From Plazaster borealis (lineage: Eukaryota; Echinodermata; Asteroidea; Forcipulatida; Labidiasteridae), in NCBI GenBank assembly GCA_021014325.1, contig CM037470.1:496001-560000 (forward strand): DNA of 64,000 nucleotides, read 5' to 3'. Positions 1 to 12,110 of the stretch are shown one piece after another. The notes below the pieces were generated by a model. The model was not told the origin of the DNA. It saw nothing but the letters and a program-made list of their open reading frames with translations, and searched no databases. The translations under genes and the position numbers were made by a program. The first letter of the stretch is position 1. Each line of letters opens with the position of its first letter.

Positions 1-2328
1 CAAACTGGAAACTACAAACTGGATACTACAAACTAGAAACTACAAACTGGAAACTACAAGCTGAAAACTACAAGCTGAAAACTACAAGCTGAAAACTACA
101 AACTGAAAACTACAAACTGGATACTACAAACTGGATACTACAAACTGGAAACTACAAACTGGAAACTACAAACTGGAAACTACAAACTGGAAACTACAAA
201 CTGGAAACTACAAACTGGAAACTACAAACTGGAAACTACAAGCTGGAAACTACAAGCTGAAAACTACAAGCTGAAAACTACAAACTGAAAACTACAAACT
301 GAAAACTACAAACTGGAAACTACAAACTGGAAACTACAAACTGGAAACTACAAACTGGAAACTACAAACTGGAAACTACAAACTGGAAACTACAAACTGG
401 AAACTACAAGCTGAAAACTACAAACTGAAAACTACAAACTGAAAACTACAAACTGGAAACTACAAACTGGATACTACAAACTGGAAACTACAAACTGGAA
501 ACTACAAGCTGGATACTACAAACTGGAAACTACAAACTGGAAACTACACACTGGATACTACAAACTGGAAACTACAAACTGGAAACTACAAGCTGAAAAC
601 TACAAACTGAAAACTACAAACTGGATACTACAAACTGGATACTACAAACTGGATACTACAAACTGGAAACTACAAACTGGAAACTACAAACTGGAAACTA
701 CAAACTGGAAACTACAAACTGGAAACTACAAACTGGAAACTACAAACTGGAAACTACAAACTGGAAACTACAAACTGGAAACTACAAGCTGAAAACTACA
801 AACTGAAAACTACAAACTGAAAACTACAAACTGGAAACTACAAACTGGAAACTACAAACTGGAAACTACAAACTGGAAACTACAAACTGGAAACTACAAA
901 CTGGAAACTACAAGCTGGATACTACAAACTGGAAACTACAAACTGGAAACTACAAACTGGATACTACAAACTAGAAACTACAAACTGGAAACTACAAGCT
1001 GAAAACTACAAGCTGAAAACTACAAACTGAAAACTACAAACTGGATACTACAAACTGGATACTACAAACTGGAAACTACAAACTGGAAACTACAAACTGG
1101 AAACTACAAACTGGAAACTACAAACTGGAAACTACAAACTGGAAACTACAAGCTGGAAACTACAAACTGGAAACTACAAACTGGAAACTACAAACTGGAA
1201 ACTACAAACTGGAAACTACAAACTCGAAACTACAAACTGATAACTACAAGCTGGTAACTACAAACTGAAAACTACAAACTGGAAACTACAAACTGGATAC
1301 TACAAACTGGAAACTACAAACTGGAAACTACAAGCTGGATACTACAAACTGGAAACTACAAACTGGAAACTACAAACTGGAAACTACAAACTGGAAACTA
1401 CAAACTGGAAACTACAAACTGGAAACTACAAACTGGAAACTACAAACTGGAAACTACAAACTGGAAACTACAAACTGGAAACTACAAACTGGAAACTACA
1501 AACTGGAAACTACAAACTGGAAACTACAAACTGGAAACTACAAACTGGAAACTACAAGCTGGAAACTACAAACTGAAAACTACAAACTGAAAACTACAAA
1601 CTGAAAACTACAAACTGGAAACTACAAACTGGATACTACAAACTGGATACTACAAACTGGAAACTACAAACTGGAAACTACAAGCTGGAAACTACAAACT
1701 GGAAACTACAAGCTGGAAACTACAAACTGGATACTACAAACTGGATACTACAAACTGGAAACTACAAACTGGAAACTACAAGCTAAAAACTACAAACTGA
1801 AAACTACAAGCTGGAAACTACAAACTGGAAACTACAAACTGGAAACTACAAACTGGAAACTACAAACTGGAAACTACAAACTGGAAACTACAAACTGGAA
1901 ACTACAAACTGGAAACTACAAACTGAAAACTACAAACTGGAAACTACAAACTGGAAACTACAAACTGGAAACTACAAACTGGAAACTACAAACTGATAAC
2001 TACAAGCTAGTAACTACAAGCTGGAAACTACAAGCTGGAAACTACAAACTGGAAACTACAAGCTGGAAACTACAAACTGGAAACTACAAGCTGAAAACTA
2101 CAAACTGAAAACTACAAGCTGGAAACTGCAAACTGGAAACTACAAACTGGAAACTACAAACTGGAAACTGCAAACTGGAAACTGCAAACTGGAAACTACA
2201 AACTGGATACTACAAACTGGAAACTACAAACTGGAAACTACAAACTGGAAACTACAATCTGGAAACTGCAAACTGGAAACTACGAACTAGAAACTACAAA
2301 CTGGAAACTACAAACTGGAAACTACAAA
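1..2328. repeat. 14-bp satellite array A (continues past the left edge)
   Basis: Uninterrupted tandem repeat with a 14-bp period; the consensus unit is close to tacaaactggaaac. Common variants are tggatac, agctgaaaac, ctgataac and a rarer ctagaaac. Variant units recur in the same order, so there is a higher-order structure: a run with ctggatac, ctagaaac, two agctgaaaac units and two ggatac units occurs near 957-1070 and again in array B. Since 14 is not a multiple of 3, any translation repeats every 14 residues and is not a gene. The right edge passes into a short series of degenerate 14-mers of the aaactccaagcacc type (about 2340-2380). Confidence 0.97.
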
Positions 2329-2379
2329 GTTCAATGTTCACACTCCAAGCTCCAAACTCCATGCACCAAACTCCAAGCA

Positions 2380-2520
2380 CCAATTTACCTTGCTGGAAAG
2401 TGCAGCTCCTTTACTATAGGCCTGACGGGTAGATCTCTTTGGAGAAGGTGAGCATACTGCAACACAAAATACAATTAAAACAGTTCATTTCAGATAAATT
2501 GCTTTTAAGTAGGCCATTAC
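2380..2520 (+). repeat. Fragment of the 435-bp repeat family at the satellite edge
   Basis: The stretch reading accttgctggaaagtgcagc, then tcctttactatagg, the gggtagatc segment and a cagtt/tttcagataaattgcttt segment matches part of the 435-bp tandem repeat at about 20890-21905. The same fragment lies at 27550-27670, beside satellite array B. Confidence 0.8.
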
Positions 2521-4440
2521 ATGAGCATGCATCACCGGTTTGGTGCCCGGCCTTGTCCAACCAACAAGACACTTTGGAAAGAGTTCATTTGAGTTTTCAT
2601 TTTTGTCTAGGTATTCCTAGAAAGGCTTTAAATATTCCTGACAAAGAACAGTGTTATCCAGTCCGATATATAAAGTTGGGACTTTCATTGTTAAATAACA
2701 GGGTCCATTTCCGTGCCAGTTTGGGGTTAAATTGCTTCAATAAATGTTTGATTTACCAATTGTAAATTGTTGTTGTTTACCCTATAGACATTATGATGTA
2801 GTGAAATTTCAAGACAAATGGGCGATAACAAATGTTGCTCATCATGCTCTTTTTTTTATCATTTTCCAAGGCTGTAGGACGTGATTCCCTCTAAAGTAAA
2901 ATAAACCATTGTTTTTAGCATTCATTATTTTACTCAATCATCTAATGGCGCTGGGGTTGGGGTTCCTCTTTTTGGGGTTCCTCTGACATAAATTAAATAA
3001 GGGGTTGCAAGGAACCTGTTTTTCTGTTCCTTTTCTTTTTTAATTGGCTATTTCCACTGAACTATTTTTTTGCTATACATTGTAGTTGTTAAAAGAAATA
3101 ATGTTCTAGCGCAGTTTGTATTGTTTTCTTTTCTATGTGTGTTGTGATGCAGCCTTAAAAAGCTACGGGCAATAACAAATCGTAGGGGGCACAATGTGCC
3201 CCCACCCGTCTGCCATCCCCACCCACCCCCGGTCCTGATACAGTTAAGAACACAGATTTGGTGAACATTCATCTCACATTTATAATAAGGAAAAAACACA
3301 AGTTAACTACTCTTAAAGATCCTGTAACTTTGCTAGGGGGAAATTGACCTATTATCAGAGTTTTAGCACTCGAGTCCAGGACTCAAACTCGAGTCCATCT
3401 CAAGTCACAATTTCGGTGACTCGGACTTGACAGTAACTTTTCTCAGATAGTGTATTCCAATTGCAGATTATTCTTCCTGCAGGGACAAAACCGCTCCAGA
3501 TTTTTTGCGATAACTCAAAAACACTACCACCTTTTGAAATGAAATTTTCACAGGTTAGTTGTATGGTATATCTACAACTATATAGGATTGAAACAAACAG
3601 TGGTTCCAATTTCCAAACGTATGCAATCACTTTAACCATTCTTTGCACATATATATACCATAGGTCCCCCTGGTTGGTAGGCAGCTTGCAGCAGCTAATT
3701 ATTTTTTCTCATTTTGAAAAGAAGACAAAATACTATAGGAATTATGTCAACCTTTTAATCAGTAAAGTGATTGTTTGTTGTTGTGTTTTTGATGCCCCGA
3801 TTTTTAATTACAAATAAATATAAAACTTGTCCCTTGTCCTGGATAATTTTGCATCAAAGATATTTGGTACAACCCACCTGGACAGAATTAGGGTCAACGC
3901 TACTAAAAAGGGGTTTCATTCATCTCATGACTTTGTTGTATAATAAACTTTGGATGTGAACAGTTAAACAAAACGTAGATAATGTTTTATACCAGATCAT
4001 TTTTATGTTTAATTCTGTCTGTGTAGGATTGTAGTTTTAACCATAGCACAAGTAAAAGCAGTCAATTTTTGTTTTAACACCCCAAAGTGTGCCTAGACGT
4101 CTTGGTATCAAGAAGCTGCTGTTGCTATAGGTATAATACACTGGTTGCTATAAGTATACTACGTTCGGTTGCCACAGTTATAGTAGTGCCTCGCGTTCGC
4201 ACAGTTTTCTAGTAAAAATAAGACATATCATGTGACGTGCTTTAAACCAATCAAAGGGAAGAACCATTTGAGGTGTCTACTACTATCTTGATTGAAACCC
4301 TCGTCTCACAATCGATTGATTTAACTTGATGGGCTACATATTTGGCAGCACAGGCTGTATACTCCCAAGGGAGCTGAGATGGTTTAAGGAATGAAATAAA
4401 TTGCCCGATGATCGGGGTGATAATGTTGGAGCACCATGAG
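2521..4440. other. Non-coding flank of copy A, no gene seen
   Basis: No convincing coding region on either strand. It holds an inverted partial MITE (3435-3635), a short GAGTCC-rich inverted repeat near 3370-3400 and a 0.7-kb stretch (3494-4200) absent from copy B. If the SLC43-like gene continued to the left, its 3' exons should lie here or beyond the satellite, but I see none before 2329. Confidence 0.6.
3435..3635 (-). mobile_element. MITE-like element, partial, inverted
   Basis: Reverse-complement match to the elements at 5708-6066 and 38487-38870. It shares the ttctgagat..gtattccaattgcag..attattcttcctg block, the ctaccaccttttgaaatgaa block, and the terminal ccaaacgtatgcaatc..tttaa sequence. 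It is truncated at the left. The copy-A/copy-B indel begins inside it. Confidence 0.7.
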
Positions 4441-4522
4441 CGTCACTGAGTGACAGATTTGAGCGCTATATAAGAAACCACTATTAATATTATTATTGTT
4501 ACTATTATTAACCCATACTTAC

Positions 4523-7500
4523 CCAAAGCCTGATAATTGTTTGTCAGTTGCACCAAGTCTGGGTTGAGAGTCCCAAGAAAGAAAAACATGTTGAGTTGAA
4601 GCGACGAGAACCAGATGAGCAGGAAGAGTGAAGGCAAATATAACAAACAGGATCTGAGAGATGGATAGCGTAACTTCTTCACGGCTTCAGTCACGCTTTG
4701 TGCGGAAGCATCTTCTGTAATGGAGAGATCCCTGTCCTGTGGTGATTTAGAGTTCCTTTCTTCAGAACTGTTTCCATTAATGGATGTGTTCTCAGTGAGT
4801 TTGCTCTCTGTGGCTGGTTGTGTCCTGTGTGCTGTTGAGGTGTTTGTCATGGCTGGGGATGCCACATGTACACTTCTCGCCCCATGATGTGGCTTCTCTG
4901 ATGTTGAAGGGTGTGGCTTCTCTGATGATTTGGTGTCATCTGTTGATGGGTGTGACTCTTTTTGTGATGATGTGGCATCCTCCGTTGCTTGGTGCAGCTC
5001 TTTTGATGATGCAGTGTTATCCGTTGCTGGGTGTGGCATCTGTGGTGACGTGCCATCCTCTGTTGCTAGGTTTGGCTCTGGTGATGAGGCGGAGTCATCC
5101 ATTGCTTGGTGCGGCATCTGTGGTGATGTGGCATCCTTCATTGCTGGGTGTGGCTCTTGTGATGAGGCAGAGTCATCTGTTGCTGGGTGTGGCTCTTGTG
5201 ATGATGCAGTGTCATCTGTTGCTGGGTGTGGTTCTTGTGATGATGTGGTGTCCTCTGTTACTGTGTGTGATAGCTTTGATGTGGTTTCCTCTGTTTGTGT
5301 GTGTGGCACCTGTGATTTAGTGTCCTCAATTTCTGGATGCTCAGTCTTTGATGATGTGTTGTCCTCGATGGCCACATCATTATTGAGCGTAGCTCTATTC
5401 TTTTCTGTAATGAACAAAATAAATGACGTTTATTCTTTCTATGAGTTGAATGGAAGTATGGCAAAACTAAAATGATATTGTTCCTTACAAGGTCACTAGT
5501 GCATGTCTATGCAGTGTGAGAGACTGTGAGTGACCAGAAGATCTGGTCACTCACAGGCCCTAGTGACCGAATTATAATTTGCAGTGTCCATATGTGTTTT
5601 ATAACACACCTCTTACCCAAATATGAAAAACAAACATATCATTATTTTTTTAGCTGAACTGTTTAATTCAACAATTGACTCATGAGCAAGACAACCATGA
5701 GCAAAAATTAAAGGGATTGTATACGTTTGGTAATTGGAACCCAGAGTTTGTTTCAATCCTATATAGTTGTAGATATATATACCATAAAAAATTTCATTTC
5801 AAAAGGTGGTAGCATTTTTGAGATATTAATCTTGAGCGGTTATGTCCATGCAGGAAGAATAATCTGCAATTGGAATACACAATCTGAGAAGTAACGCTTC
5901 TCAGATTCAAATTTTGGGGTATATAAAGTGATATTTAACTGCAGTTCTTTGAGGTGAAAAGTTTCTCAAAATGCATACTATCCAAAAGCTGTTGTACTTC
6001 TTACCAAGTAAGCTTTTATTGCCATTAATTTTCAGAGTCATTACCAAACGTATACAGACCCTTTAAAGGACCTCTTTTAGTTTCCCTAGTTTATATTTTT
6101 TAACTTGCTGTTCACTGTTCACATCATGAGAGGGCGCTGTAACCAGTACAAAATGTTGAGTATGGTGCCCGGTTTTGGAATTATTTTCTGCAAATTATGC
6201 GCGCGATGTCTTGACGCACATCTAGGTCATAGTTGCACAAACTTCATGCACTAGCCTATATTATGGGGTTTTTTTGCCAACCAGGATAGAGAACCAGCAA
6301 GAGGTGTTTTATACTATACGAATAATGAATGTTTATGAGTGCAATGGTGAAAATATTATGAGTTGAAAGATGGAATGCTCCATTCACTCAGGTGAAGCCG
6401 AGTTGAATGGAACAAGCCATCTTTCTACGAATTAAAATATTCTCTCCAATGCATGAATGCAACACCCATCAAGTAAATCTTAAAAATTTCGAGCAGAAAA
6501 ACAAAATTTTCAGAATAATGTAGGCCATTCTGCTATTTATACTTATTTATTAATTGTAAAAACAAGAGCCTGTAAGCTGCTGTGTACAGCGCCTGCGCCC
6601 ACATAATGCTATGGTCTACCGTGCACAGGTGTGACACGTGTGAGCTTGTGGCAGTCTAGCGTGCAATAGTACAAAAAGATAGTACCAGAAATGCACGCTG
6701 TATAAAACCAAAATGCACGCTCAGTGACATACCATGAAATGGTGTGAATAATTAATGTCTCGTGAACTCCAATCCTCCAATCAAATGACAAGAATTTACT
6801 TGGGTGGTATATAAAACACATTATTGACTTGTCATAGCCCGTTTGTGGAATAATATACATGTTGAGTCTTTGTTTTCACTAAAAAGTTACCTATCACTGG
6901 AGAATACTGTCCCTCTTCTTCTGCATGAGATTCCTCCAAATTGAAAGTATAGATACCATCAACTCCTTCCATGTCACCAACAGGCACTTTCTTCCTGTAG
7001 TCATCAGGGAGCAGTGGGTAGGAGATATGTCCTCTCTTTGGTAGTAAGAGACAGAGTATTGAGCACAGCCCCGCCCAGATGAAGAATGAAGTCTGAAGTG
7101 AGAACTCATAGGTCTCGTAGCCAAACTGAAAACAAGACGAGATATTTGGTTTCAAAGGACAATTGGTACAATCTCGATCAGGACAGAATAGACCTCTTGC
7201 ATATGACTTCATAAGCCAGAAACAGCACCCTCATTGAGGTAATTGAAGACCTATTATTGATTGAGAGTTGTGCGCAGCGCATACACATTTCCATTGAAGT
7301 GATTTGAAGCTTTGTATGGTGTGGACAATAGGAAGTAACTATGAACAGTACACTTATGGTACAACCTTGTGTAAAATCTCTTTGAGGAGTGTTGGCTCTG
7401 AAAAGAGACAGTTTTGGCCTCGATGTTTCGAACAGTAAATCTCCTGAAGACGAGCAGAGTATACTGTTCGAAATGTCAAAACTGGCTCTTTTCAGAGCCA

Positions 7501-8047
7501 ACTCCTAGCTCCCAAAAGAGATTTTACACATGGTTGTACCCGCAAGTTTACTATTTATAGTTACTTCACATTTCCATTGTTTGACCTCAGCAATGACAGG
7601 TCAATGCAAGAGGTCTACTATGTACTTTCATCCCAATTCTAGCCTCCATTTTACGCAGGTTTCCCCTGCCGATTTAAAAAAAAATTCATTAAATTTTGTT
7701 TGAAAATGGACAATCTGTCGCATCAGCTTTCAACAGCCTAAAGGGGTAATTCAATTTAAACAGTTCAGCATTTACTGGTTGAATAAGATCATTCAAATTC
7801 AATAGGCCGCAAAGATCATTCAATTTTGTGAAAGCAAGCAGCAAGAGGCTATAATTCATCCATTTGTTCTTTAATGATAGTCCTTTTGTACATTGTTAGG
7901 GTTTTTTATATCCCTCTTTAAGCACCTCCAACCAAGTCTTGTCTTTTTTTCTTTTTTTTTATCTTTGATGTTTTCTTTTATACTACATGTACGTGAGGGC
8001 CCCAAATGATCAGCTGTGCTGGATGGGTTACCCTCGTTAAATATGGT

Positions 8048-8078
<31 letters not shown>

Positions 8079-8716
8079 GTCAACTAATCAATTTCATCAA
8101 TTGTAAATAGGCCTAGGTAGTAGAAATTCAAATGAATACCTACCAATCAAATAGAATGACTAAAACGAACCTGAATGATTGAAATATTCTAGATGAATAG
8201 TCTAGATTTAAAAAACAAATGCTGACGAATCAAAGCATCCAGACAGAAGAGATTATTCTCTTTATTTCCTCCTGTTTCGTTGTCAAATGTAATCTTCTTT
8301 CCAAATCTTTCCTCCGAATGCGCACACGCTGTCAAATCTTCTAAACCATTTATGAAATACCCTTTTGCTCACACCTGTTTTTCTGCTATATAGTTAGCAC
8401 ATATATTCTTGCCGGTAAGCAGCTTTCTGCTATATAGTTAGTCTTGGTGAAAGACCTTCTCTGGTTGATTTGTCAATTTTTGCTCTCACACACGAAACGC
8501 TCCAAGAAAAGGTCTAAACACTAAACACTAAACGGGAACGCTAAACATGTTATTTTTTTACTTCCAGACAGAAAAAAATTATAAAATAAACTTACCTGCA
8601 TATTTACAAATAAGATTTCAACTCCACTGAATATCAAAAGACAAATAGCTGGAAAGATGATGTAAGAAGTCTCTCTGGAACTAAATGCTACTAAAAGCAA
8701 ACTGGTCACCAAAAGA
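4523..8716 (-). CDS. SLC43-like transporter, partial gene copy A (three exons)
   Basis: Three minus-strand exons with consistent phases: 8716-8596 (phase 2 in, 0 out), 7125-6891 (0 in, 1 out) and 5404-4523 (1 in, 1 out), all with good AG/GT borders. Exon one encodes a membrane helix ending VEILFVNMQ. Exon two encodes another helix followed by LLLPKRGHISYPLLPDDYR, matching the 'PRxHIPYPLPPxY' region after TM6 of SLC43 (LAT3/LAT4/ENBT1) transporters. The third encodes a long Ser/Thr/Glu/His-rich cytoplasmic loop of about 13-residue repeats, then TM7 ending LQLNMFFFLGTLNPDL, close to the SLC43 'IQLWHYLFIGTLN' motif. Known SLC43 members are plasma-membrane amino-acid or nucleobase transporters. 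I see no N-terminal exons, no exon equivalent to 'GNLFGxxRST', and no TM8-12 exons. This may be a fragment or a gene with distant exons. Confidence 0.7.
4700..5330 (-). repeat. 39-bp coding minisatellite in the SLC43-like loop, copy A
   Basis: The loop exon is built of imperfect 13-codon units of the type SSQEPHPATDDTA, with variants such as SPQMPHQAMDDSA and SKELHQATEDATS. The antisense strand is also open over most of the array because the repeat lacks stop triplets there; I treat that as a by-product. Copy B carries three extra units (117 bp). Confidence 0.85.
5489..5569. mobile_element. Short snap-back element with 13-bp perfect hairpin
   Basis: A perfect inverted repeat, gtgagtgaccaga at 5526-5538 and its complement at 5542-5554, separated by 3 bp. 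An outer pair (ggtcactag near 5490 and ctagtgacc near 5562) encloses it. The structure is conserved in copy B at about 30055-30134. It could be a tiny MITE or an RNA hairpin source; nothing indicates expression. Confidence 0.6.
5708..6066 (+). mobile_element. MITE-like element with TTAAAGG...CCTTTAA ends
   Basis: Starts ttaaagggattgtatacgtt and ends aacgtatacagaccctttaa, so the ends are inverted repeats. The body contains a hairpin, ctgagaag..cttctcag. Related copies lie at 3435-3635 (inverted, partial), 30275-30654 (copy B) and 38487-38870. It has no coding capacity, as expected for a non-autonomous DNA element. Confidence 0.75.
6070..6880. other. Intron sequence of the SLC43-like copy A, no feature
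   Basis: Between the loop exon and the TM6 exon. It contains an inverted pair around 6366-6430 (gaaagatgg..ccatctttc). No coding exon or RNA gene is visible. The same sequence is present in copy B. Confidence 0.5.
7338..7555. mobile_element. Inverted-repeat MITE with about 60-bp arms
   Basis: The left arm (gtacaacct..tgtgtaaaatctcttt..ttggctctgaaaagaga) and right arm (ctcttttcagagccaa..aaagagattttacacatggttg) are reverse complements. Between them lies a second palindrome around tcgaacagtaaatctcctga. The copy-B equivalent is at about 31938-32145. The fragment at 40040-40115 resembles part of the left arm. Confidence 0.7.
7560..8595. other. Intron sequence of the SLC43-like copy A, AT-rich
   Basis: No coding exon recognised, although in SLC43 genes an exon is expected between the exons at 8716-8596 and 7125-6891. 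It contains an (AAAT)n microsatellite at about 8050-8080 and two copies of ttctgctatatagttag near 8380-8440. Confidence 0.5.
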
Positions 8717-10139
8717 CTGCCGAGTCAAAAAGAAAGAAAAAACTAATATTTATGTTCAGTAATAGGTAGTCAGTTAATTATACACTGATAATACAAAATA
8801 TAAACACAACGGACTTGTCTGACATTTTTCTGTCACAGCTCAAAACTGGTTTTATTGAACCCACAAGAGCATGTCTTTGCCCATATCAATTACATAGCCA
8901 ATACGTGACAATGTAGGGTCGAAACGTCAGGCCACACTTAGTATTTTTTGCGTTTTCTTTTTTTTATAACACTGACCACACGTTACCTGTTTAGTTCTCG
9001 GCTAAAATTCTGTATTTGACTTTATCTACTTAATTTAGGTCATTCTATCCTAACCTGTCCGGAAAGGCGGATCATTCCTTGAAATCGTCAAATCATGGTT
9101 ACAAAAACGACAAAATAAACTCCAGCCTGCTCCCCGATCATGTCACCAGACTGCTGAAGCCCTCGCACACAAACAAATTTGGTGCTGGCATGCACCAAAA
9201 TAATTTCAAAAAACCTTGTCAACGACCGTCACTGACAGTGCCGAATTCAATGGCAATGTTTTCATCGTAAAAACGAGAAATCTTTAAAAAACAAATAATA
9301 ATAATAATAATAATATATTGTATCCCAAACCATAATGCAGATGAGCGCCCCAATTCATTATTCAACTGGTTAGCCTAATTTCTCAAATAGAGGCCGGCAT
9401 GTTTGAATCTATAGGAACGGTAGCCGTTAGGCACAAACATTTTTAATGGGATGATAGGGCCTATACTTCGGAATCGGAACTATCAAATTATTCCTTCTAT
9501 GATACAACTAAATGCATGATCATGTATCCATCAATCTAACTGAGATTAATCTTAATTATACTTACATGATGAACAAAGAATACGAGTACAGAATAAAGTG
9601 ATAACTTGAAAAACAACGCATATATAAACTCAAGAGCAGAAAATCAAGATGTCATCGGGTCTTCGTACAGAATATAATAGCAAAACCCGCGAAAAATAAC
9701 AAAGGATTGTATTTTGCTGCGAGGGCGCTGTACAATAAAATAAGCTACACCACAAGTAAACAATACGTCACTAGTATGCTACGTCATCAAAGTAAGCGCA
9801 AATGAACTGGGGGGGGGGGTACTTCATACACTCGTCACATTCCCCCTTTTGAGAAATTAGTCATCCTTGATCTAGCAACTTTTCTGAATTCAGTAATCAA
9901 TATTAAATAAATAAAAGTAAAATAAATAGTGCATGTTATTGTAATCTTAAAATTGCATGCATTTACTTAAACAAAGATTTAAAGGGTGTACAACATTGGT
10001 AAGTATGAAACTATAAATGCTCACAGATTTGCACATAACTCACATGGTATATAAAGATGGTAATGGTAGAAAACTTCCCTTGAAACAGTTTTGCTTGAAA
10101 TGCCATAGTTTTTACGAAATGAGTAAAATAATAGTATTT
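8717..10139. other. Upstream part of copy A, no confident gene
   Basis: I found no N-terminal SLC43 exon. A GTAAGT donor-like site read on the minus strand near 9560 could end an upstream exon, but neither frame before it gives a recognisable peptide. Contains a (TAA)n microsatellite at about 9297-9314 and a G-run near 9811-9820. Sequence near 10060-10130 resembles MITE termini. Confidence 0.45.
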
Positions 10140-12110
10140 AAATTAAGTGTGCCCAGTGGTGTGGTCTATCGGATTATTGAATAAAATTTCATATTTTATG
10201 CAAGATGAAGGGTACATTTACTTTACGGTGAGTACATTCATAATAGTAAGTATTGTGTACAAGTACCATACCGCTAACGTGTTATAGAAAATGACGTGTA
10301 TTCTAGCGGCTAATTAGGTATTAGTGATCGGATTTAATCACCTCCAAAATTAAGTGAGGCCAGTGGTGTGGTCTATCAGATTATGGAATAAAATTTTGTA
10401 TTTTATGCAACATAAAGGGTACATTTACTTTACGGCGAGTACATTCATTAATAGGGTCTTGTGTACAATTAGTATACCATACCCTAAGGTGTGATAGAAA
10501 ATGGCGTGTATTCTAGCGGCTAATTAGGTATTAATTAGTGATCGGATTTAATCACCTCCAAAATTAAGTGTGCCCAGTGGTGTGGTTTATCAGATTATAG
10601 AACAAAATTTAAAAAAAAATTGCAACATGAAGGGTACATTTACTTTTGGGCGACTGCAAGTTTTCCAACAGTTGTGTATAAATGGTCTGATTGATGAGTT
10701 CTTAATTGTGGCGGCTAACTACTCACTAATTAGGTTGCTAAACAGTCTAATTCTTCCCTCGAGTATGCCCAGTGATATGTTTTCTCTGAATGTTGAAATA
10801 AAATTACCGATAAAGCAGGATTAATAAAAAATTCGTTAAATTTGAAAAAAATTGCAAAACAGAAATTTCACCACCTTTTACCGCATGGATTCTAATTTTC
10901 CTGAATACGCGGCTGGCCAACCCCCGAATCCGCGGATGGAAAATCTGGCCCAATACGCGGGTAGCTTCAGTCTGGTGGCCCGAAAGTCGCCAGCCGCGTA
11001 TTCGCAGTTTGCAGCCGCGAAGTCAGGAAAATTAAGGAAATTAGACCACATGCAGTACAGGGAGGTGAAATTTCTGTCTCCTCCTTCTGTCTAATTTGAA
11101 CGAATTATTTTGAAATCTTTCTTTATCACTACAATTTGTTCATAATTCTTAAAAAAAATATCACCGACCATACTTTAATGTAGAATCAGATTATTTGGTT
11201 GCCTAATTAGTGACTAATTATCCACCACAATTAAGACCTAATCATTCAGAACATAATACACAGCTGTTGAAAAACTTGCACTTACTCCAAATGAAATGTA
11301 CCCTTCATGTTGCACAAAATATGAAATTTTATTCCATAATCTGGTTAACCATACCACTGGGGACACTTAATTTTGGAGGTGGTTAATTCGTATTACTAAT
11401 TAATAGCTAATTAGCCGCTATAAAACGCGCCATTTTCTATCATACGTAAGCGATATATCACTTGTACACATAGGCCTATACTTACTGTTATGACTGCACT
11501 CGCCGTGAAGTAAATGTACCCTTCATAATGCATAAAATATTAAACTTTATTCCATGATCTGACAGACCACTCCACTGAGCACACTTAATTTTGGAGGTGG
11601 ATTAGTCGGCTCACTAATTAATACCTAATTAGCCGCTAGAATACACGCCTTTTTCTATGATACGTGAGCGATATATCACTTGAACACATACTTACTATTA
11701 TGACTGCACTCGCCGTAAAGTAAATGTACCCTTCATGTTGCCGAAAATATAAAATTTTAGTCCATAATCTAACAGACCACACCACTGGGCACACTTCATT
11801 TTGGAGGTGGTTAATTCGGCTCACTAACTAATACCTAGTTAGCCTCTATAGAATACGCGTTATTTTCTACCATGCGTTAGGTTATAGCACTGTACACAAA
11901 TACTTACTTTTATGACTGCAATCGCCGTAAAGTAAATGTACCCTTCATGTTGCAGACAAAATGAAATTTTATTCCATAATCTAACAGACCACAACACTTG
12001 GCACAATTAAATTTGGAGCGGTTTAATCAGCTCACTAATTAATACCTAATTAGCCGCTAGAATACGCGCCATTTTCTATCATAGGTAAGCGATATATCAC
12101 TTGTACACAG
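10140..12110. mobile_element. Fold-back element with subterminal about 210-bp repeats, complete copy
   Basis: The left arm has direct repeats beginning aattaagtg(tgc)ccagtgg at about 10141, 10348 and 10562 (spacing 207 and 214 bp), each with the agggtacatttacttta and tctagcggctaattaggta segments. The right arm (about 11160-12110) carries at least four copies of the reverse complement, with cttaattttggaggtgg spaced about 212 bp. The centre (about 10900-11000) has a GC-rich palindrome, gaatacgcggctggc..gccagccgcgtattc. No transposase is seen. Copy B has only the left half. Confidence 0.8.

Larger units (their letters stand above)
2329..10985. repeat. Segmental duplication, copy A flank (paralogue at 27496-35541)
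   Basis: The sequence from the right edge of the 14-bp satellite to about 10985 reappears almost base for base at 27496-35541, in the same orientation and about 25.17 kb to the right near the satellite edge. By eye the copies differ by scattered substitutions, small indels, one 0.7-kb indel and a change in minisatellite length. The match ends at 10980-10985, inside a fold-back element. The block carries three SLC43-like exons and several MITE-like elements. Confidence 0.95.

Noticed and set aside
1..2328. CRISPR array
   Set aside because: Units are contiguous 14-mers without unique spacers, in an intron-containing animal genome.
2439..2765. 108-codon frame next to array A and its longer copy at 27606
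   Set aside because: It includes part of the 435-bp repeat, its end differs between the two copies, and no domain or splice pattern supports it.
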